Assembly (NCBI RefSeq): GCF_002960445.1
Contig: NZ_POJD01000294.1
Coordinates: 38,784 to 102,783, forward strand
Direction of reading: 5' to 3'
Length of the DNA: 64,000 nt
Source of the DNA: Streptococcus suis
Lineage (GTDB): Bacteria > Bacillota > Bacilli > Lactobacillales > Streptococcaceae
Shown: positions 25,939-34,678 of the stretch, one piece after another
Layout: the number at the start of each line of letters is the position of its first letter
Position numbering within the stretch: position 1 is the stretch's first letter
The notes under the pieces: model-generated
The model's input: only the letters and a program-made list of their open reading frames with translations
Database searches by the model: none
What the model was told of the DNA's origin: nothing
Made by a program: the position numbers and the translations under genes

Positions 25939-26613
25939 TTATCCACCAACCTGCACCAAACCAAATAAAATTTGGAGGAATAAAATAGAGGCATTATAGA
26001 AGCTATGTGCAAGGATAGTATCCGTCATTCGTCTATTGCACATATACAGACAGCCCAGATAAGCCCCTGTGATAAAGTGTCCTAAAAATGCCACTGAAAA
26101 GCTCCAAGTATGACAATAGGCAAATAGAAGGGCAGAAAATACGATGACCATTTGAGGATACTTAGGAAAATACTGGGCTGTCTTTTCTAACAAAATCCCT
26201 CTGTAAAGAAATTCTTCTAAAACGGGTGCAAACAAGACAACTGAGAGAGCCATCACCCAAAAATTTTCCGAATTTAACTGATTGACTATATCTAAGGCGT
26301 TAGAATCACTAGTGCTAAGCCCTAAATATTGCCAAAGGAGGTTCAGGCAAGTTTGTCCAGTAAATACCAACGCTGTCATACCGACTATTTTAAAAATATT
26401 CAGCTTCTCTCTTGAAAAGACTTGATGCTTCATCATTCCTCGTCTGATGACAGAAAGTAGTGCCAATATTGCAAGACCAAGCCCTATCATGACTGCAAGT
26501 TTTAGTAGCACATTCTCTTGAAAGGCTGTTATCCCCACATATGCTGGAAGTTGAATGAGCAAAGTGAGTAGCAAGGTACCCACTGCTAAACCGATGGATT
26601 TTATTATTTTCAT
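25939..26613 (-). CDS. CPBP-family intramembrane protease (bacteriocin-immunity type)
   Basis: A 224-residue membrane protein with six to eight hydrophobic segments and the CPBP/Abi motifs: EEFLYRGILLEKT (paired glutamates and Arg), FAYCHTWSF (His) and AHSFYNAS (His-Asn). These form the Rce1-like active site. In streptococci and lactobacilli such proteins lie in bacteriocin loci, where several give self-immunity. ATG 26613 has AAGGAGAG. It follows a second CPBP gene by 63 bp in the same direction. Confidence 0.85.
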   Translation of the reverse strand: MKIIKSIGLAVGTLLLTLLIQLPAYVGITAFQENVLLKLAVMIGLGLAILALLSVIRRGMMKHQVFSREKLNIFKIVGMTALVFTGQTCLNLLWQYLGLSTSDSNALDIVNQLNSENFWVMALSVVLFAPVLEEFLYRGILLEKTAQYFPKYPQMVIVFSALLFAYCHTWSFSVAFLGHFITGAYLGCLYMCNRRMTDTILAHSFYNASILFLQILFGLVQVGG

Positions 26614-26676
26614 ATTCTCTCTCCTTTCCATTGTCATTTATAACCTACTCAATTGTTTTTCACAATGTTCACACCT

Positions 26677-27339
26677 TTAAACACTTATAACATTTAAAAT
26701 GGTCACAATACTGTTCGACAAGATATGTGCCACTATCGGATATTTGAGATGGTTCGTTTTATAGTAAATCCAAGAAAACAAAAATCCTGGAAAAAGTGCC
26801 GACCAGAAACTAAAAGAAATTTCATAACTATGTACAAAAGCAAATAAAATGGCTGTAATTAACACGCTAATGATTGGATAGTGCTTACTCCTTATTCTCT
26901 CCTGAAAGATTCCCCTATAGAGATACTCTTCTCGGATAGGAGAGAGAATATTTGTACTAAGCAAGACCATCCAGCCATATTTGGACTGAAATAGCTCCAG
27001 CATACTACTATTATCAACCGTCGAGCCAGATAACCGTAAGGAAACATTTAATAGTATAATTTTAATAATGATTCCCAAAATAACCAATCCAAACAATTTA
27101 CCATAGCTATAGCCTTTTGCCTCTAAACTATTGTCACGACAGTTTTTCCGAAGAGTTTCCAATAACCCAAAAACGAAAAGAGTGAGAAGAATCCAACAAA
27201 ACACATGTAGGATATAACCAAGTAGGTGTTCATCTATATTCCCCCAACTCATCTCAGCAATGAAGGGGACTTGTATGACTAAGGTTAACAATAAAACCTG
27301 CACTATCAATTCATTAAGTTGTGATATAGTTTTTTGCAA
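26677..27339 (-). CDS. Second CPBP-family intramembrane protease
   Basis: A 220-residue membrane protein carrying REEYLYRGIFQER, FAFVHSYE and VAHILSNS, the three CPBP motifs, so probably catalytically competent. The visible start is a TTG at 27339 that overlaps the preceding 68-aa gene by 34 bp and has only a poor ribosome site; the true start may be a few codons in. With its neighbour it forms a small immunity-like cassette behind a LytTR-type control site. Confidence 0.8.
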   Translation of the reverse strand: MQKTISQLNELIVQVLLLTLVIQVPFIAEMSWGNIDEHLLGYILHVFCWILLTLFVFGLLETLRKNCRDNSLEAKGYSYGKLFGLVILGIIIKIILLNVSLRLSGSTVDNSSMLELFQSKYGWMVLLSTNILSPIREEYLYRGIFQERIRSKHYPIISVLITAILFAFVHSYEISFSFWSALFPGFLFSWIYYKTNHLKYPIVAHILSNSIVTILNVISV

Positions 27340-27512
27340 AATTTCTCTAATTTTTCTTCAACGAGAACAAATAGATACAGTCCATAGGGAGTTATGAAGC
27401 GTGGTACAAAATTCTTGGTGATAAGTAAGTACAGCACATACAAGGTATAGACTATCATAGCGACATGTAGCAATTGTTCTTCTGTCATAGCAATTTTCTT
27501 TTTCACTGTCAT
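27306..27512 (-). CDS. Small membrane protein at head of the immunity cassette, 68 aa
   Basis: The protein has 68 residues with one clear hydrophobic span (LLHVAMIVYTLYVLYLLI) and a basic C terminus. No family was recognised. ATG 27512 has AAGGAG seven bases upstream and the first promoter with the LytTR-type repeats is directly in front. It is read into the CPBP genes with overlap. Small proteins of this type are common in streptococcal bacteriocin-immunity regions. Confidence 0.65.
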   Translation of the reverse strand: MTVKKKIAMTEEQLLHVAMIVYTLYVLYLLITKNFVPRFITPYGLYLFVLVEEKLEKFCKKLYHNLMN

Positions 27513-27546
27513 CTCATTTCTCCTTGTTCCTATTTTTTACACATTC

Positions 27547-27613
27547 AGTATATGCCAACTCAGACCTATTTTTTCATCCATGTCATGAACTGTCGATATT
27601 TTGTAATGAATGA
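27547..27613 (-). promoter_or_regulatory. LytTR-type direct repeat plus -10 before the CPBP cassette
   Basis: Plus-strand TGTCATGAACTG (27581) and TGTAATGAATGA (27602) share nine of their first ten bases and start 21 bp apart, the spacing of ComE/BlpR-class LytTR regulators. A TATACT -10 lies 28 bp further along on the minus strand at 27547-27552. This fits a promoter activated by a Blp-type response regulator. No such regulator gene is in the window. Confidence 0.6.
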
Positions 27614-27673
27614 CCATTTTTTCGAGAAGATGCAAAAAATCCAGCCTTTCGACTGGACTTACATCTATAAATT

Positions 27674-27940
27674 TTATTCCAAAAACACCAACTCCTGAAC
27701 AAATCGATGATTGCTACTGTTCGTTGATATAGAAAATTTAGGATAGTTATCTAAAATAGCTTTTACATTGGCCAAGCCAATTCCTCGATTATCTCCTTTT
27801 GTAGAGTGACCATACTCAAAGATATGATTTGTTGCTACCTTATCTTCAACCGTAGTATTTTCTACAACGATAATTTTTCTGTCATCTTCCTGGAAGTAGG
27901 CAAATACAATAGCATATTTCAGCAAAAGATAAATGTCCAA
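27674..27940 (-). pseudogene. C-terminal remnant of a GHKL histidine kinase (BlpH/ComD type)
   Basis: About 88 residues remain of a quorum-sensing kinase. They contain the end of the ATPase domain: EYGHSTKGDNRGIGLANVK (G-box) and the closing FVQELVFLE. The N-box, phospho-accepting histidine and membrane sensor are missing, and no start signal is convincing, so this cannot be a working kinase. It fits the idea of a decayed blp-like locus whose immunity genes were kept. Confidence 0.75.
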
Positions 27941-27941
27941 C

Positions 27942-27970
27942 TTGACTTGATAGACCTACCGATGTATAAT
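27942..27970 (+). promoter_or_regulatory. Promoter of antitoxin RNA 2
   Basis: TTGACT (27942-27947), 17-bp spacer, TATAAT (27965-27970) on the plus strand, overlapping the first codons of the kinase remnant. Transcription would start near 27977. Confidence 0.85.
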
Positions 27971-27976
27971 AAACAT

Positions 27977-28091
27977 AGAAAAAGGTAGTTGCTGGAAACA
28001 ACTACCCAATGCAGAACCGTTTAAGACGGTGGCAGATTATTCGTATTAAATAACCGTTAACCTACCAAAGTTATAGACGGTTATTTTTTTG
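27977..28091 (+). ncRNA. Putative antisense antitoxin RNA of locus 2 (about 115 nt)
   Basis: It begins after the promoter at 27942-27970 and ends at a stem TAACCGT...ACGGTTA (28051-28083) with T7. It is complementary to the whole 3' region and last codons of the toxin mRNA on the minus strand (28081-28224 and trailer), the classic cis-antisense type I layout (as in bsrG/SR4 of Bacillus). Confidence 0.7.
27984..28006 (-). terminator. Terminator of toxin mRNA 2
   Basis: GGTAGTTG, 7-base loop, CAACTACC, then T5 on the minus strand. The same stem forms the 5' hairpin of the antisense RNA. Confidence 0.8.
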
Positions 28092-28224
28092 TCGTTTTCA
28101 CCAATTCAAGCACTAACATCACGAGAGCGATAACAAAGTTACCAGCTACAAACATGAGTGTTAATACCTCAAAGGTTGACAAAGATAGCTTCTCCCTTCT
28201 GTTAGATTTTGATGATTTGCCCAT
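28081..28224 (-). CDS. Holin-like type I toxin, 47 aa
   Basis: The 47-residue product has a basic N-terminal part (MGKSSKSNRREKL) followed by STFEVLTLMFVAGNFVIALV and a short lysine-rich tail. The second part matches the putative holin-like toxin family of Firmicutes (S-x-[YF]-E-x-L-x-L-M ... F-x-I-A-L). Such peptides insert in the membrane and are held off by an antisense RNA, which is present here. AGGTGG lies before ATG 28224. Translation might also begin nearer STFE in other members; here the upstream start has the good ribosome site. Confidence 0.78.
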   Translation of the reverse strand: MGKSSKSNRREKLSLSTFEVLTLMFVAGNFVIALVMLVLELVKTTKK

Positions 28225-28281
28225 AGGCACCACCTACCTTTCAGAAATTAGAGCCACCGTCTTTACTTTTCTGCAAAAACT

Positions 28282-28290
28282 ATTATAGCA
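28282..28290 (-). promoter_or_regulatory. Extended -10 promoter of toxin mRNA 2
   Basis: TGCTATAAT on the minus strand (TATAAT at 28282-28287), about 58 bp before the toxin ATG. No clear -35, as allowed for extended -10 promoters. Confidence 0.7.
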
Positions 28291-28329
28291 TATTTAATAA
28301 AGAATTGTAGTCCAATTTATACTCAAAAA

Positions 28330-28349
28330 ACCAGCCTACTTGGGCTGGT
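28330..28349 (-). terminator. Terminator overlapping the end of the 61-aa membrane gene
   Basis: ACCAGCC, 6-base loop, GGCTGGT, then T6 on the minus strand. The stop codon at 28336 lies inside the loop. Confidence 0.8.
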
Positions 28350-28521
28350 CTTCTTGTAGCCGCTCTTTGAGGCGACGACGGTATAAAATCTGCGAGGGAA
28401 TGAAATAGAGAAAACTCGCTAAGATAATCCAACGTTTATCCAAATCACTGAAATAAATCGCTAAGATTAGTACAAAAGCAAGGATTAAATAAAAGAAATG
28501 ATTGGTTAATAACTTTTTCAT
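28336..28521 (-). CDS. Small membrane protein, 61 aa
   Basis: The 61-residue product has a basic start (MKKLLTNH), two hydrophobic helices (FFYLILAFVLILAIYF and WIILASFLYFIPS) and a charged tail (RRRLKERLQEDQPK). No family recognised. ATG 28521 has GGAGG seven bases upstream, better than a start five codons earlier. It is monocistronic with its own terminator and lies between the type I locus and dtd. Confidence 0.65.
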   Translation of the reverse strand: MKKLLTNHFFYLILAFVLILAIYFSDLDKRWIILASFLYFIPSQILYRRRLKERLQEDQPK

Positions 28522-28582
28522 CCGACACCTCCACATTTTCTTGATATTAGTATATCAAGTTTCCTTAAAAATGTATAGTAGT

Positions 28583-29026
28583 CTAGCGATTTTTGGTATC
28601 TAACACAATGGTCACCGGACCATCATTGACTAGACTGACCGCCATGTCCGCCCCAAAAACGCCCACTTCAACCGGTACAAAGGCTGACAGGGCTTGGTTA
28701 AAGGCATCATAGAGTTGGCTGGCTAGGGCAGGAGCTGCCGCTCCTGTAAAGGCAGGGCGGTTGCCTTTTTTGGTATCCGCAAAGAGGGTAAATTGGGAAA
28801 TGGATAAAATCTTGCCCGCCACATCTTGAACAGACTTGTTCATTTTGCCTGCCTCATCTGAAAAAATCCGCATATTGACAATTTTACGAACAGCATAATC
28901 TAGATCGTCCTGACTGTCATCTGGCCCCACACCGACTAGGAGCAAAAGTCCCTGATCAATTTGCCCATGGATGCTTCCTTCGATGGTCACACTGGCCTGT
29001 GATACACGTTGTAATACAATTTTCAT
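28583..29026 (-). CDS. dtd: D-aminoacyl-tRNA deacylase
   Basis: A 147-residue DTD enzyme that removes D-amino acids (and glycine) wrongly attached to tRNA. The start [17 protein letters not shown], the [17 protein letters not shown] motif and the C-terminal [12 protein letters not shown] with its Gly-cis-Pro pair are all intact. It begins one base after the relA stop codon, the conserved relA-dtd pair. Confidence 0.96.
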   Translation of the reverse strand: MKIVLQRVSQASVTIEGSIHGQIDQGLLLLVGVGPDDSQDDLDYAVRKIVNMRIFSDEAGKMNKSVQDVAGKILSISQFTLFADTKKGNRPAFTGAAAPALASQLYDAFNQALSAFVPVEVGVFGADMAVSLVNDGPVTIVLDTKNR

Positions 29027-29027
29027 C

Positions 29028-31229
29028 TTATCCGTTGGTCCTTTTCACTGAGTAAACTTCTGGCACCGACTTGATCTTATCCACCAGACTGGTCAAGGTT
29101 GCCAGGTTGGAAATACCAAAGGAAACATGGATGGTCGCAAACTTCATATCCTTGGTTGGCTGGGCATTGACTGACGAAATATTCTTGCTGGCATTGGTCA
29201 AAACTTTGAGGACATCGTTGAGGAGACCTGAACGGTTGAGCCCGTAGATGTCAATGTTTGCCATGTATTCCTTGGTCGAATTTTCATCCTCCCAACCGAC
29301 ATCAATCAGACGGACATCATAGTTTTCCTGGCTCTTGAGGTTCATACAGTCCACACGGTGAACAGCAACCCCACGCCCCTTGGTGATGTAGCCGACAATC
29401 TCATCGCCAGGTACTGGATTACAGCATTTGGCAATCCGGATCAGCAAGCCTGACGCCCCTTCAATGACCACGCCACCTTCGTGACGGATTTTCAAACTAT
29501 CTTTGTTGTCATGTTTGACTTCGCCACCGTTGACCAATTCATCCGCGACAGCCTTGGCCTTAGCCCGCTCGGCTTCTCGACGTTCTTTCTCTGTCAGACG
29601 GTTAAAAATTGACACGGCAGAAACTTCACCAAAACCAACCGCTGCATAGAGAGCCTCATCGGTTTTATAGCTGGTCTTTTGCAGGACCTCGTCCATGTGG
29701 CGGCGGTCCAAGTATTGGTTGGGAACGTAGCCGTTTTCTTGGAGGAGATTCTGGAGCATCTCACGCCCCTTAGAAACAGACAATTCCTTGTCCTGATTCT
29801 TGAAGAACTGCTTGATTTTGTTGCGGGCCTTGTGGGTCTTTACAAGATTGACCCAGTCACGACTTGGACCGAAAGAGTTGGCAGAAGTGATAATTTCCAC
29901 CTGGTCACCTGTCTTGAGCTTGGTCGTCAGAGGCACCATGCGACCGTTGACCTTGGCACCTGTCGCCCGCTCACCGACCTTGGTATGAATTTCATAGGCG
30001 AAGTCAATCGGTACAGAATCCTTTGGCAACTCACGCACCGCACCATCTGGCGTAAAGACGTAAATCCGCTCGGTGAAGATGTCCTCTTTGACCGAATCAA
30101 CGAAGGATTGGGCATCTCCTGCCCCTTCTTGAAGTTCAATCAGGTTGTTGATCCAACGCAGCTCTTTTTCAGAAGCAGTTGCCTTGCCACCACGCTTGTA
30201 GGCCCAGTGAGCCGCCACCCCGTACTCTGCTACCTGATGCATTTCCACCGTCCGAATCTGGAACTCGATTGGACCTTTTGGCCCATAGACCGTCGTATGG
30301 ATGGACTGGTACCCATTTGCCTTTGGACTGGCAATATAGTCCTTAAAACGACCTGGCATTGGCTTCCAGAGTTCATGGATGTAGCCTAGCATGGCATAGA
30401 CATCGCTTGGAGTATCCATCAAGCAACGGATTGCTGTCAGATCATAGAGCTGGTCGAAGCGTTTTTTCTTATCGTGCATCTTCCGATAGATAGAGTAGAT
30501 ATGCTTGGGACGACCATAGATTTGACCGTGAAGATGACGCTCCTCTGTGTATTCCCTCAACTTGTCAACGACTTCATTGACCAAATCTTCCCGTTCACGT
30601 CGTTTCTCCCTCATCATTCGAGTAATCTTGTAGAACTCAACTTCATTGAGGTAACGGAAAGACATGTCTTCCAATTCCCACTTGATAGAAGAAATACCCA
30701 GGCGGTGGGCAAGCGGCGCATAGATTTCCATCGTTTCACGCGAAATCCGTTCTTGTTTGTCCTTGCGCAAATGCTTGAGGGTCCGCATGTTGTGAAGACG
30801 GTCTGCCAGTTTAACCAGAATAACCCGCATGTCTTGGGACATGGCAATCAGCATATTACGGTGGTTTTCAGCTAGTTGCTCCTCATGTGACTTGTACTCG
30901 ACCTTACCCAGTTTGGTCACACCACCGACAATATGGCGAACCTCTGGACCAAATTCCGCTTCCATTTCATCCAGAGTTACCTCAGTGTCTTCTACCACAT
31001 CATGCAAGAAACCGCAAGCTACGGTTACCGCATCTAGCTTGAGCCCTGCCAAAATCCCTGCTACTTGGATAGGGTGGACAATATAGGGTTCACCTGATTT
31101 ACGAAATTGAGGCTTATGGGCCTCTGTCGCAAAATCCAAGGCCTTCTGAACAAAAGCAACATCTTCGGCCGGAAGGTAGGTGGCTGTTAGCCCAACAACC
31201 TCTTCTCCTGTAAAATTAATTTCCTTCAT
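29028..31229 (-). CDS. relA: Bifunctional (p)ppGpp synthetase/hydrolase RelA/SpoT homologue
   Basis: This 733-residue long RSH protein makes and degrades (p)ppGpp in the stringent response. In order: HD hydrolase domain with [12 protein letters not shown] and FLHDVVEDT (about 50-155), synthetase domain with [14 protein letters not shown] and [14 protein letters not shown] (about 245-355), TGS (about 390-455), a conserved cysteine zinc-finger region ([16 protein letters not shown]) and a C-terminal ACT domain. Both catalytic halves are intact, as expected for the sole long RSH of streptococci. It is co-transcribed with dtd. Confidence 0.96.
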   Translation of the reverse strand: MKEINFTGEEVVGLTATYLPAEDVAFVQKALDFATEAHKPQFRKSGEPYIVHPIQVAGILAGLKLDAVTVACGFLHDVVEDTEVTLDEMEAEFGPEVRHIVGGVTKLGKVEYKSHEEQLAENHRNMLIAMSQDMRVILVKLADRLHNMRTLKHLRKDKQERISRETMEIYAPLAHRLGISSIKWELEDMSFRYLNEVEFYKITRMMREKRREREDLVNEVVDKLREYTEERHLHGQIYGRPKHIYSIYRKMHDKKKRFDQLYDLTAIRCLMDTPSDVYAMLGYIHELWKPMPGRFKDYIASPKANGYQSIHTTVYGPKGPIEFQIRTVEMHQVAEYGVAAHWAYKRGGKATASEKELRWINNLIELQEGAGDAQSFVDSVKEDIFTERIYVFTPDGAVRELPKDSVPIDFAYEIHTKVGERATGAKVNGRMVPLTTKLKTGDQVEIITSANSFGPSRDWVNLVKTHKARNKIKQFFKNQDKELSVSKGREMLQNLLQENGYVPNQYLDRRHMDEVLQKTSYKTDEALYAAVGFGEVSAVSIFNRLTEKERREAERAKAKAVADELVNGGEVKHDNKDSLKIRHEGGVVIEGASGLLIRIAKCCNPVPGDEIVGYITKGRGVAVHRVDCMNLKSQENYDVRLIDVGWEDENSTKEYMANIDIYGLNRSGLLNDVLKVLTNASKNISSVNAQPTKDMKFATIHVSFGISNLATLTSLVDKIKSVPEVYSVKRTNG

Positions 31230-31302
31230 TTACTTCTCTCCCTAACTATTTCCTATTATTTTACCATTTTCACTGAAAAAGAAAAAGGGAAGCGGTAAGA
31301 GT

Positions 31303-31331
31303 TTGCTAAAGTCTGGCTTTTCCAGTATACT
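31303..31331 (+). promoter_or_regulatory. Promoter placing the start site at the GNAT start codon
   Basis: TTGCTA (31303-31308), 17-bp spacer, TATACT (31326-31331). The ATG at 31338 is only 6 bases after the -10 box, so the mRNA would have almost no leader. Confidence 0.65.
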
Positions 31332-31337
31332 ACATCC

Positions 31338-31880
31338 ATGAACATCAGCCCTAAACTATTCGACACTATTCCATTTATTGAACATTCAGCGTTTCGATTA
31401 CGTGCTATCTATGAGTCAGACCTCGATGACCTTTGGGAAATCTACTCCAATCCCATTCACTTTCAGATGACCCCCAATACTTCCACGCAAAACAAAGAAA
31501 CTCTCCGCAAACGCATTGGGCATTTCCAGAGGGATTTTGATAAGAAAAAACGTTTGTTCTTGGGGTTGGAGCACCAAGGGAAATTGATTGGCGTTTTGGA
31601 AGTCTTTGACTACAAGAAACGATCTGCGTCGGTGACCATTGGCTATCGGCTTCACCATGCCTTCTGGAATCGTGGTCTGGCCAGCCAAGCGGTCAGCCTG
31701 CTCTGCCATTTCCTACTAAAAGAATGTTCAATAAAAATAATCGCCGCCTTTGTCCTGCCAGAAAATCAAGCTTCTCAGCAAGTGCTCTTGAAAAATGACT
31801 TTCAACAGGTCGGGCAAGTCGAGGAGGTTTGGAAGGGCTTGGGGCAAGTCATCCTCTTGCAGTTTGAACGAAGACAGTAA
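31338..31880 (+). CDS. GNAT acetyltransferase (RimJ/RimL-like)
   Basis: A 180-residue GNAT protein; the core is LIGVLEVFDYKKRSASVTIG followed by the acetyl-CoA loop HAFWNRGLASQAVSLL (about 105-125) and VLPENQASQQVLLKNDF. Such enzymes acetylate protein N termini or small amines; the substrate is unknown. There is no ribosome site, and the -10 box is six bases before ATG, suggesting a leaderless mRNA. The gene is divergent from relA. Confidence 0.85.
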   Translation: MNISPKLFDTIPFIEHSAFRLRAIYESDLDDLWEIYSNPIHFQMTPNTSTQNKETLRKRIGHFQRDFDKKKRLFLGLEHQGKLIGVLEVFDYKKRSASVTIGYRLHHAFWNRGLASQAVSLLCHFLLKECSIKIIAAFVLPENQASQQVLLKNDFQQVGQVEEVWKGLGQVILLQFERRQ

Positions 31881-31920
31881 AGGCTCAGCAACGCTTCTCA
31901 GAGTTCGTGTCAACATCTCA

Positions 31921-32201
31921 GCGCAGTGGTTGATTGGGTTTAACAGTCCAGTGGACTGTTAAAGGTTGGAGATAAGATTTGCGAAGCAAATCTCAGCAAC
32001 TCGTGTATTACACTCCAAATCTGACCTTTACGACTGTTGCGAACAGAGTTCGCCTTATTTCCAACCTCCGACAGTCACTACTCTGACTGTCGGAGCTATG
32101 CGGGGGTGGGAGTAAAATAGTCCAGTGGACTATTTTAGCCCGAGCCTACATGTTGGAAGTGAGGTGAACTCTTTTTTCAGTTAGATGAGTTCTTTCTCAC
32201 T
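31921..32201 (+). repeat. Composite intergenic hairpin element
   Basis: This gap holds four separate hairpins: a perfect 25-bp palindrome with core AGTCCAGTGGACT (31939-31963), GATTTGCGAAGCAAATC, CTCCGACAGT...ACTGTCGGAG (32066-32095), and a second perfect palindrome with the same core (32114-32136). GCAGTGGTTGA at its start and GCGGGGGTGGGA (32101 region) recur in reverse at 52788-52916. The last stem (32158-32201) may terminate the convergent DUF554 gene. No gene is visible. Confidence 0.8.
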
Positions 32202-32206
32202 CCCTC

Positions 32207-32923
32207 TTATGCAAAATAGCTCCAAATCACCGCAATGAGAATAGCTGGCAACATGTTGGCCACGCGAATTTTTCGCTCCCAAACAATATTAACCCCGACA
32301 CAGAAGATGAGGGCGGAGCCGATAAAGGAGAGATTGGCCAGGGCCTGATCCGTCATCAGAGGCTCAATCAAGCGTGCCAAGAGGGTAATAAACCCTTGAA
32401 AGAGAAAGACTGGCACTGCTGAAAAGCCTGCTCCCTTGCCCAAACTCGAGGTCATAATCAAAATGATAATAAAGTCCAAAATACTCTTAACGGCCAACAA
32501 GCGATAATCACCCGTCAATCCATCTTGGATGGCTCCTAGTATGGCCATAGCACCGATACAAACGGTCAAAGAAGCTGTCAGGAAAGCATCTAAGAATCGC
32601 CCATCTTGACTGTTTCCTGATTTTTCACGGAGCCAAACACCCAGCCTTTCAAACCAGCCTTCGATATGGAGTACTTCCCCAATCAAGGTCCCCAAGGACA
32701 GACTAAGGACCAAAAGCATGCTATTTTGACTTTTGAGTTGACCATCAACTACTGTCAGCAGTCCTTCTAAACTACCTGAGATTCCTAGAAATAAGACAGC
32801 TAGCCCGCTCGCCACCGTTAAACCTGATTGATGGCGTTCTTCCAGCAAGTGACCAAACCAAGACCCTAGCACACCTGCTAGGGCAATGGCCACTGTATTG
32901 ATAATGGTTCCTAATGCGAACAT
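32207..32923 (-). CDS. DUF554 family membrane protein
   Basis: A 238-residue membrane protein of the DUF554 family, with about seven hydrophobic segments and the typical start GTIINTVAIALAGVLGSWFG, plus GSLEGLL and GAIQDGLTGD. Function is unknown; a transport role is often supposed. It starts 3 bp downstream of the rsmE stop, so it is probably the last gene of the prmA-rsmE operon. Confidence 0.88.
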   Translation of the reverse strand: MFALGTIINTVAIALAGVLGSWFGHLLEERHQSGLTVASGLAVLFLGISGSLEGLLTVVDGQLKSQNSMLLVLSLSLGTLIGEVLHIEGWFERLGVWLREKSGNSQDGRFLDAFLTASLTVCIGAMAILGAIQDGLTGDYRLLAVKSILDFIIILIMTSSLGKGAGFSAVPVFLFQGFITLLARLIEPLMTDQALANLSFIGSALIFCVGVNIVWERKIRVANMLPAILIAVIWSYFA

Positions 32924-32926
32924 AGA

Positions 32927-33673
32927 CTACCTCAACAATTCCGTTGCGTAGCTAATAGCAGAAAGTGCATAGAGGGGAGCCGTTTCGGCTCGGAGGATGC
33001 GAGGTCCTAGACCAGTCTTGACCGCTCCTGCTCCTTCAAATGCGGCTACTTCCTCAGGCGACACGCCACCTTCTGGACCGACGATGACAAGGACTGATTG
33101 GCCGATTTCTAAGCCAGACAAGATTTTCACTAAATTGGCTTGTTCGCCTTCTTTTGCGGCCTCTTCGTAGGCTAGGATAATCTGGTCAAAGCCTGCCAGT
33201 TGAGCTAGGAAATCCGATTTTTTCTCAAACAAGCGAACAGCGGGAATGCGATTGCGTTTGCTCTGCTCGGCTGCGCCTTGGGCAATTTTTTCTAACTTTT
33301 CTGCTTTTTTGGCCAGTTTTTTACCGTCCCATTTGACCACAGACCAGTCAGCTGGAAAGGCCCAGAGGGCTGTCATGCCTAATTCCGTTGCCTTTTGGGC
33401 GACAAATTCGAGCTTATCTCCCTTGGGAAAGCCCATGGCAATGGTAACGGAAACGGGTAATTCAACATTATCTACCAGTTCTTCGATGATTTCAACAGAT
33501 TGGTTCTGGCTGTCCACTACACGCGCCAAGCGTTTAATCCCATCGTCAAAGACCAGGACAATCTGATCATCTGCCTGCAAGCGCATGACAGAAAACATAT
33601 GCTTGGCAGTGTCCTTATCGCTTATCTGGAAAATGCCCTGCGGTGCTCTGCCATTGACAAAATACTGCTGCAT
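32927..33673 (-). CDS. rsmE: 16S rRNA m3U1498 methyltransferase
   Basis: A 248-residue SPOUT-family enzyme that methylates N3 of U1498 in 16S rRNA using SAM. It has an N-terminal PUA-like domain (about 1-70) and a knotted SPOUT domain with IVGPEGGVSPEEV and LGPRILRAETA, the SAM-binding knot. ATG 33673 has GGAGG; the longer start four codons upstream is not preferred. It follows the prmA stop by one base. Confidence 0.95.
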   Translation of the reverse strand: MQQYFVNGRAPQGIFQISDKDTAKHMFSVMRLQADDQIVLVFDDGIKRLARVVDSQNQSVEIIEELVDNVELPVSVTIAMGFPKGDKLEFVAQKATELGMTALWAFPADWSVVKWDGKKLAKKAEKLEKIAQGAAEQSKRNRIPAVRLFEKKSDFLAQLAGFDQIILAYEEAAKEGEQANLVKILSGLEIGQSVLVIVGPEGGVSPEEVAAFEGAGAVKTGLGPRILRAETAPLYALSAISYATELLR

Positions 33674-33674
33674 C

Positions 33675-34628
33675 CTAGCCTCCAATCACACCTGAGCGGT
33701 CAGCCGTCTTCTTAAAGACACAGCAATTCCACTCGCCCTGCATCATGTGAGTCTCAAGGAAGAAACCAGCCGCCTCCGCAGATGCTCGCACCATATCCCA
33801 CTTGTCCGCGATGATACCGCTCATAATCAGGTAGCCCTCGTCCTTGACCAGACGGTAGGCATCCTCGGTCAGATGGATGAGAATATCCGCCAAGATGTTG
33901 GCAACGATGACTTCTGCTTTAATATCAACGCCACGAAGCAAATCGCCCGCTGCGACATGAATATTGCTAGTATTGGCGTTAAGGTCAATATTTTCCTGAG
34001 CTACACGCACCGCCACCTCATCCAAGTCATAGGCGTAAATCTCCTTGGCACCTAGGAGGGAGCTAGCAATGGAAAGGACACCTGAGCCTGTTCCGACGTC
34101 GATGACCGTTTCTCCACCACGCAGGACCTGAGAAAGAGCAAAGAGGCTCATCTTAGTGGTCGGGTGAGTTCCTGTACCGAAAGCCATACCTGGATCTAAG
34201 CGGATAATCTTCTCACCAGCAATCGCCTCGTAGTCGGTCCAAGACGGTACAATGGTCAAATCGTGGGTAATACGGGCTGGCTCATAGTACTTCTTCCAGT
34301 TGTCCGCCCAGTCTTCCTCTGCCAATTCCTGACTTTCTAAACTAATCTGACCTGTTTCTAAGCCAAAGCCTGTCAAATCCGCCAAGCGAGTCGCCAAATC
34401 TGCCTTGATTTCCTCAATATCCAAAGTGTCAGGATAGTAGGCCGTAATGGCAATCATATCTGACTGCTCCACCTCGGGATAGAGTTCGCCGAAACGGTCC
34501 TCCTGTCCCACATAGTCAGCCGAGTCGCTAATGGCCACTCCCTGACTGCCCGTTTCAATCATGAGATTCGAAACTGCTTCTTCTGCATCACGATGCACGT
34601 GAATCGTTAATTCTTGCCATGAGTTCAT
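33675..34628 (-). CDS. prmA: Ribosomal protein L11 methyltransferase
   Basis: A 317-residue enzyme that trimethylates L11 with SAM. The N-terminal domain begins [16 protein letters not shown]; the class I methyltransferase core has [14 protein letters not shown] (SAM loop) and [14 protein letters not shown]. The conserved pair prmA-rsmE is seen in many streptococci. Confidence 0.95.
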   Translation of the reverse strand: MNSWQELTIHVHRDAEEAVSNLMIETGSQGVAISDSADYVGQEDRFGELYPEVEQSDMIAITAYYPDTLDIEEIKADLATRLADLTGFGLETGQISLESQELAEEDWADNWKKYYEPARITHDLTIVPSWTDYEAIAGEKIIRLDPGMAFGTGTHPTTKMSLFALSQVLRGGETVIDVGTGSGVLSIASSLLGAKEIYAYDLDEVAVRVAQENIDLNANTSNIHVAAGDLLRGVDIKAEVIVANILADILIHLTEDAYRLVKDEGYLIMSGIIADKWDMVRASAEAAGFFLETHMMQGEWNCCVFKKTADRSGVIGG

Positions 34629-34678
34629 ATTTGTTTTAACCTTTCTTACTACGAATCAATCTATTATTTTTTTGAATT

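Noticed and set aside
29679..30389. 236-codon plus-strand frame opposite relA
   Set aside because: It lies fully inside the intact relA gene on the other strand and has no ribosome site or family motif; it is a shadow frame.
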